A stretch of DNA of 7,150 nt, from positions 1 to 7,150 of the forward strand of contig JAUPWD010000029.1 of assembly GCA_030916685.1 (NCBI GenBank), written 5' to 3'. How positions within the stretch are numbered: the stretch's first letter is position 1; each line of letters starts with the position of its first letter. Shown piece after piece: positions 4,540-7,150 of this stretch. The notes under the pieces are model-generated. The model made no database searches. It was given only the letters and a program-made list of their open reading frames with translations, and was not told where the DNA came from. This DNA is from Patescibacteria group bacterium. GTDB taxonomy: Bacteria > Patescibacteria > Paceibacteria > Moranbacterales > UBA1568. The position numbers and the translations under genes were made by a program.

Positions 4540-6804
4540 ATGCATCCACTGGAAAAGGAACTCAATCCCGAGCAGGCGAGAGCCATGAAGACGACCGAAG
4601 GGCCGGTGCTCATCCTCGCGGGGGCCGGATCGGGAAAAACGAAGACTTTGACGCATCGAATCGCCTATCTCATGGCGGAGAATAAGATTCGTCCGCAGAA
4701 TATTCTCGCAGTGACCTTTACGAACAAGGCGGCAGGAGAGATGCGGGAGCGCGTGCAGAAGCTCCTCGAAGATCCGGCTATCGGCCTCTCGGGAACGGCG
4801 ATGCCGACCTTGGGGACATTCCATAGCGTGTGTTCACGCATCCTCCGGAGCGATATCGAGGTGCTCGGATATGCGAAGAATTTCACGATTTCCGATACGG
4901 ATGATCAGATTTCCATCATCAAGAAAGCGATGCGGGAAAATGAGATTGATCCCGATCAGATCAAGCCTCGATCGGTATTGGAAAAGATTTCCCGCGCAAA
5001 GAATGATCTCCTGGATGCTTCTGGATATGCGATGCAGGCCGGAAATTATCTCGAGGAAATAACGGCGAAAATCTATACCGTGTATGAGGCGACACTTCGC
5101 AAAGAGAACACACTCGACTTCGACGACCTCATCGCGCTTACGGTAAGACTCCTTAAAACATCTCCTGAAGTGCTCGCCAAATATCAGAATCTCTTCCAGT
5201 ACATCATGGTGGACGAATATCAGGATACGAACCGATTGCAGTACACGCTCATTTCTATGCTCGCGGGTAAGCATCGGAATCTCTTCGTCATCGGTGATGA
5301 TTATCAATCTATCTATGGATGGCGACAGGCGGATATCCGGAATATTCTCGATTTCGAAAAGGAATATACGGATGCGGTGGTGATCACGCTTGATCGGAAT
5401 TATCGTTCGACGCAGGTGATCCTCGATGCGGCGCATGGTGTGATTGAGAACAATACGAATCAACGACATAAGAAGCTCTGGACGGACAAAGCAGCAGGCG
5501 AACCACTCACGCTCTATCCGGCGCGTGATGAGGAAGAGGAATCACGTTTCGTTTCGCAGGAAATAGCGAAGATGAAAGAAGGCGGGCGACGCTACGGAGA
5601 ATTCGCTATCCTCTATCGGACGAATGCGCAGTCGCGACTCCTTGAAGAAACATTTCTCCGTGCCTCGATCCCGTATCGGATTATCGGTGGACTGAAGTTC
5701 TATCAGCGGAAAGAAGTGAAAGATGTAGTGGCGTACTTGCGATTGGCCGGCAACCCGACGGACCGGCTCGCACTGCAGAGAATCGTCAATGATCCGAAAC
5801 GGGGTATCGGTGTAGCGACCGTCTCGGCATGGCTCCAGTTCGCGGTAATGAAGGGGGTAAATCCGATCGAGGCATCACGCATGATGGAGCCTGGAACGAG
5901 TGGACTTCGCGAGGGCAAGATCGCGGCGATTCAAGCATTTACAAGTTTTTTCTTCCGATGGAGTGAAGAATTGCGATTTGGTTTCGATGGAACACGGACA
6001 GACCTCTCCCGATTTGTCGAGAAGGTAGCGAAAGAGAGCGGATACCTCGCCTCGCTCAATGACGGAACAGCCGAAGGAATCGCGCGGGAAGAAAATGCCA
6101 AGGAATTTTTCTCCGTCGCAAAGAAATATGATGGACGTCCGACCGAAGAAGCCCTCGGGATGCTCCTCGAGGAAGTGGCGCTCGCATCGGACACGGATGA
6201 GATCGAGACGCGTGCCGATTCGGTACAGCTCATGACGATTCACAGTGCGAAGGGATTGGAGTTTCCGGTGGTGTTCCTCGTCGGTCTTGAGGAAGGAGTA
6301 TTTCCTCATTCACGTGCGAACTTGTCGCCAGGGGAGCTGGAAGAAGAGCGTCGGCTCATGTATGTGGCGATCACTCGTGCGAAAGAAAAATGCTATCTCC
6401 TCCATGCGGAACAGAGACTGCTCTTCGGATCGACACAGGTCAATCCGCCATCACGATTCCTTTCTGAGATTCCTGATGCGCTCATTCATGAAGCGGAACA
6501 GATGAAGCAGTCGATGCTCTCGCTTAGTGGCAATCGATCGCGCAACAGCTTCCGCCCATCCTATACGTCTTCGAAGAAATCCGCTCCGTCAACTCTGCCG
6601 AAAATGATGTCGAATGGCGGTGGTACGAAAATCGAAGGGCCGTTCGTCCAGCCGGGCGAGGTCCGTCCAGGCGATATGGTAGAGCACGGACAATTCGGTG
6701 GAGGACTTATCGTCTCACTCGCCGGGAGCATCGCCACCATCGCCTTCAAACGCGCCGGCGTGAAGAAGATGGCGCTCGGCATCGCCCCTATTAAGAAGAT
6801 GTAG
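4540..6804 (+). CDS. uvrD: UvrD/PcrA-type superfamily 1 3'-5' DNA helicase
   Basis: This 754-residue protein has every SF1A helicase motif: Q-motif LNPEQ (8-12), Walker A AGAGSGKT (27-34), Ia TFTNKAAGEM (59-68), Ib TLGTFHS (90-96), Walker B VDEYQD (224-229), III GDDYQSIYGWR (252-262), IV LDRNYRST (284-291), Va HSAKGLEF (568-575) and VI LMYVAITRAKE (606-616). The C-terminus, after a Ser-rich linker (about 655-690), has PGDMVEHGQFGGG (710-722), the small Tudor-like domain through which PcrA/UvrD contacts RNA polymerase. It unwinds DNA 3' to 5' in nucleotide excision and mismatch repair and removes stalled complexes. ATG 4540 is preferred because MHPLEKELNPEQ gives the usual short lead into the Q-motif; the in-frame ATG at 4501 would add 13 residues encoded by the leader helix. 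It has its own promoter and terminator and so is probably monocistronic. pcrA is an equally valid symbol. Confidence 0.96.
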   Translation: MHPLEKELNPEQARAMKTTEGPVLILAGAGSGKTKTLTHRIAYLMAENKIRPQNILAVTFTNKAAGEMRERVQKLLEDPAIGLSGTAMPTLGTFHSVCSRILRSDIEVLGYAKNFTISDTDDQISIIKKAMRENEIDPDQIKPRSVLEKISRAKNDLLDASGYAMQAGNYLEEITAKIYTVYEATLRKENTLDFDDLIALTVRLLKTSPEVLAKYQNLFQYIMVDEYQDTNRLQYTLISMLAGKHRNLFVIGDDYQSIYGWRQADIRNILDFEKEYTDAVVITLDRNYRSTQVILDAAHGVIENNTNQRHKKLWTDKAAGEPLTLYPARDEEEESRFVSQEIAKMKEGGRRYGEFAILYRTNAQSRLLEETFLRASIPYRIIGGLKFYQRKEVKDVVAYLRLAGNPTDRLALQRIVNDPKRGIGVATVSAWLQFAVMKGVNPIEASRMMEPGTSGLREGKIAAIQAFTSFFFRWSEELRFGFDGTRTDLSRFVEKVAKESGYLASLNDGTAEGIAREENAKEFFSVAKKYDGRPTEEALGMLLEEVALASDTDEIETRADSVQLMTIHSAKGLEFPVVFLVGLEEGVFPHSRANLSPGELEEERRLMYVAITRAKEKCYLLHAEQRLLFGSTQVNPPSRFLSEIPDALIHEAEQMKQSMLSLSGNRSRNSFRPSYTSSKKSAPSTLPKMMSNGGGTKIEGPFVQPGEVRPGDMVEHGQFGGGLIVSLAGSIATIAFKRAGVKKMALGIAPIKKM

Positions 6805-6815
6805 ACGAAAACAGT

Positions 6816-6850
6816 AAAAAAGACAGCTTCTTCGGAAGCTGTTTTTTTCT
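6816..6850 (+). terminator. Intrinsic terminator of uvrD
   Basis: ACAGCTTC (6823-6830) and GAAGCTGT (6835-6842) form a perfect 8-bp stem closed by a C(UUCG)G tetraloop and followed by TTTTTTT (6843-6849). The A-run at 6816-6821 can pair with the U-run and extend the stem. It lies 11 bases after the uvrD stop codon. Confidence 0.93.
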
Positions 6851-6873
6851 TGATTCTTTTTGAATTCGCGGGT

Positions 6874-7059
6874 TAGTATCTCTCTCAAGTTTCATGCCTT
6901 GATATAATACTTCAATTCCGAGCGAAAATATTGAAAAGTGAGGAGGGATATCGAGATATTCCGACAAGCTTTGAGATATTTACAGCCGGAATTGAAGCGT
7001 TATAGCAGGCAAATGTCGTTTTTTCCTTCAATACATGGTGAAACTTGAGAGAGATGCTA
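6874..7059. mobile_element. Candidate MITE-like element with TA-bounded terminal inverted repeats
   Basis: The 19 bases at 6876-6894 and the reverse complement of 7039-7057 match at 18 positions (one T/C difference at the third base). Each outer end is bounded by TA (6874-6875 and 7058-7059), the target duplication expected of Tc1/mariner/IS630-type transposition. A second nested inverted repeat adjoins the left arm: 6895-6920 pairs with 6987-7011 with two mismatches and one bulge, including an exact 11-base block CGGAATTGAAG (6987-6997). A 27-base unpaired segment (7012-7038) separates the inner and outer right arms. No transposase or ORF of useful size lies inside, so mobilisation would depend on another element. 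The same pairing would fold a transcript of about 186 nt into a rod with one large 3'-side bulge, so a structured RNA gene is a real alternative. Confidence 0.45.
6900..6908 (+). promoter_or_regulatory. Extended -10 motif inside the inverted-repeat element
   Basis: TGATATAAT at 6900-6908 is a perfect TATAAT with the TG extension, located in the left inner arm. The region 17 bases upstream (around 6880-6885, CTCTCT) is a poor -35. If active, transcription would begin near 6915, within the element. Confidence 0.3.
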
Positions 7060-7063
7060 TGAT
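7055..7063 (+). promoter_or_regulatory. Extended -10 motif at the right edge of the element
   Basis: TGCTATGAT at 7055-7063 has the TG extension and five of six matches to TATAAT. It straddles the element's right boundary, so the element's end may supply a promoter to whatever lies to the right. The -35 position (7035-7040) is weak. The 90 bases after it are AT-rich and contain a purine-rich AAGGAGGG (7075-7082), but no gene start can be fixed before the window ends. Confidence 0.25.
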
Positions 7064-7150
7064 GGAGTACTCTGAAGGAGGGATGGATAAGGAAATTTTT
7101 AATTTTGAAGTACGAATTTTGATTGAATTTTTAAATCATTAATGTTTCAA

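Noticed and set aside
4482..4685. A 67-codon plus-strand frame at the start of uvrD.
   Set aside because: It overlaps the Walker A region of the helicase in another frame and has no recognisable content.
4834..5469. A 211-codon minus-strand frame inside uvrD.
   Set aside because: Its Ile/Arg-rich composition is that of an antisense shadow of a conserved helicase, with no domain recognised.
1..7150. Alternative genetic code with UGA as glycine, considered because the window looks like Patescibacteria.
   Set aside because: UGA ends the ECF sigma gene at a coupled ATGA junction, and none of the conserved proteins needs an in-frame UGA.
1..7150. CRISPR arrays, tRNA or rRNA genes, and defence systems.
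   Set aside because: No regularly spaced repeats of suitable length, no cloverleaf or rRNA sequence, and no nuclease, methylase or toxin-antitoxin genes were seen.

Overview
The window reads as an ordinary bacterial chromosome segment, most likely from the Patescibacteria (Candidate Phyla Radiation), perhaps a Parcubacteria-like lineage. This is inferred from the mix of genes: a compact RlpA-like protein, a small ECF sigma factor paired with a DUF5667-type membrane protein, a large UbiA-family membrane protein, and a PcrA/UvrD helicase. UGA is used as a normal stop codon, so the Gracilibacteria/Absconditabacteria recoding of UGA to glycine does not apply. No tRNA, rRNA, CRISPR array or transposase was found.

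Layout. Positions 2-232 hold the 3' end of an RlpA-like double-psi beta-barrel gene, followed after 7 bases by rsmA/ksgA (240-1034), the 16S rRNA adenine dimethyltransferase. A separate unit follows: an ECF sigma factor (1076-1609) overlapping by 4 bases a membrane protein with a DUF5667-like segment and a very acidic tail (1606-2613), the likely cognate sigma regulator. A strong symmetrical terminator (2631-2664) separates this unit from a convergent gene on the minus strand (4288-2663), a UbiA-family prenyltransferase with an extra N-terminal multi-span membrane region. A divergent promoter region (4289-4539) then leads to uvrD/pcrA (4540-6804), which ends in a UUCG-loop terminator.

The two most interesting stretches are non-coding. 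The uvrD leader contains two far-apart arms (4407-4429 and 4510-4531) that can pair into a long helix just before the helicase start, covering its only Shine-Dalgarno-like sequence. Downstream of uvrD, 6874-7059 is a compact element with near-perfect 19-bp terminal inverted repeats bounded by TA on both sides, plus a second nested inverted repeat. It looks like a MITE-type non-autonomous element, or alternatively a rod-shaped structured RNA of about 186 nt.

Two genes (the ECF sigma factor and ubiA) have a sigma-70-like -10 hexamer placed exactly 6 bases before the ATG, which suggests leaderless mRNAs.
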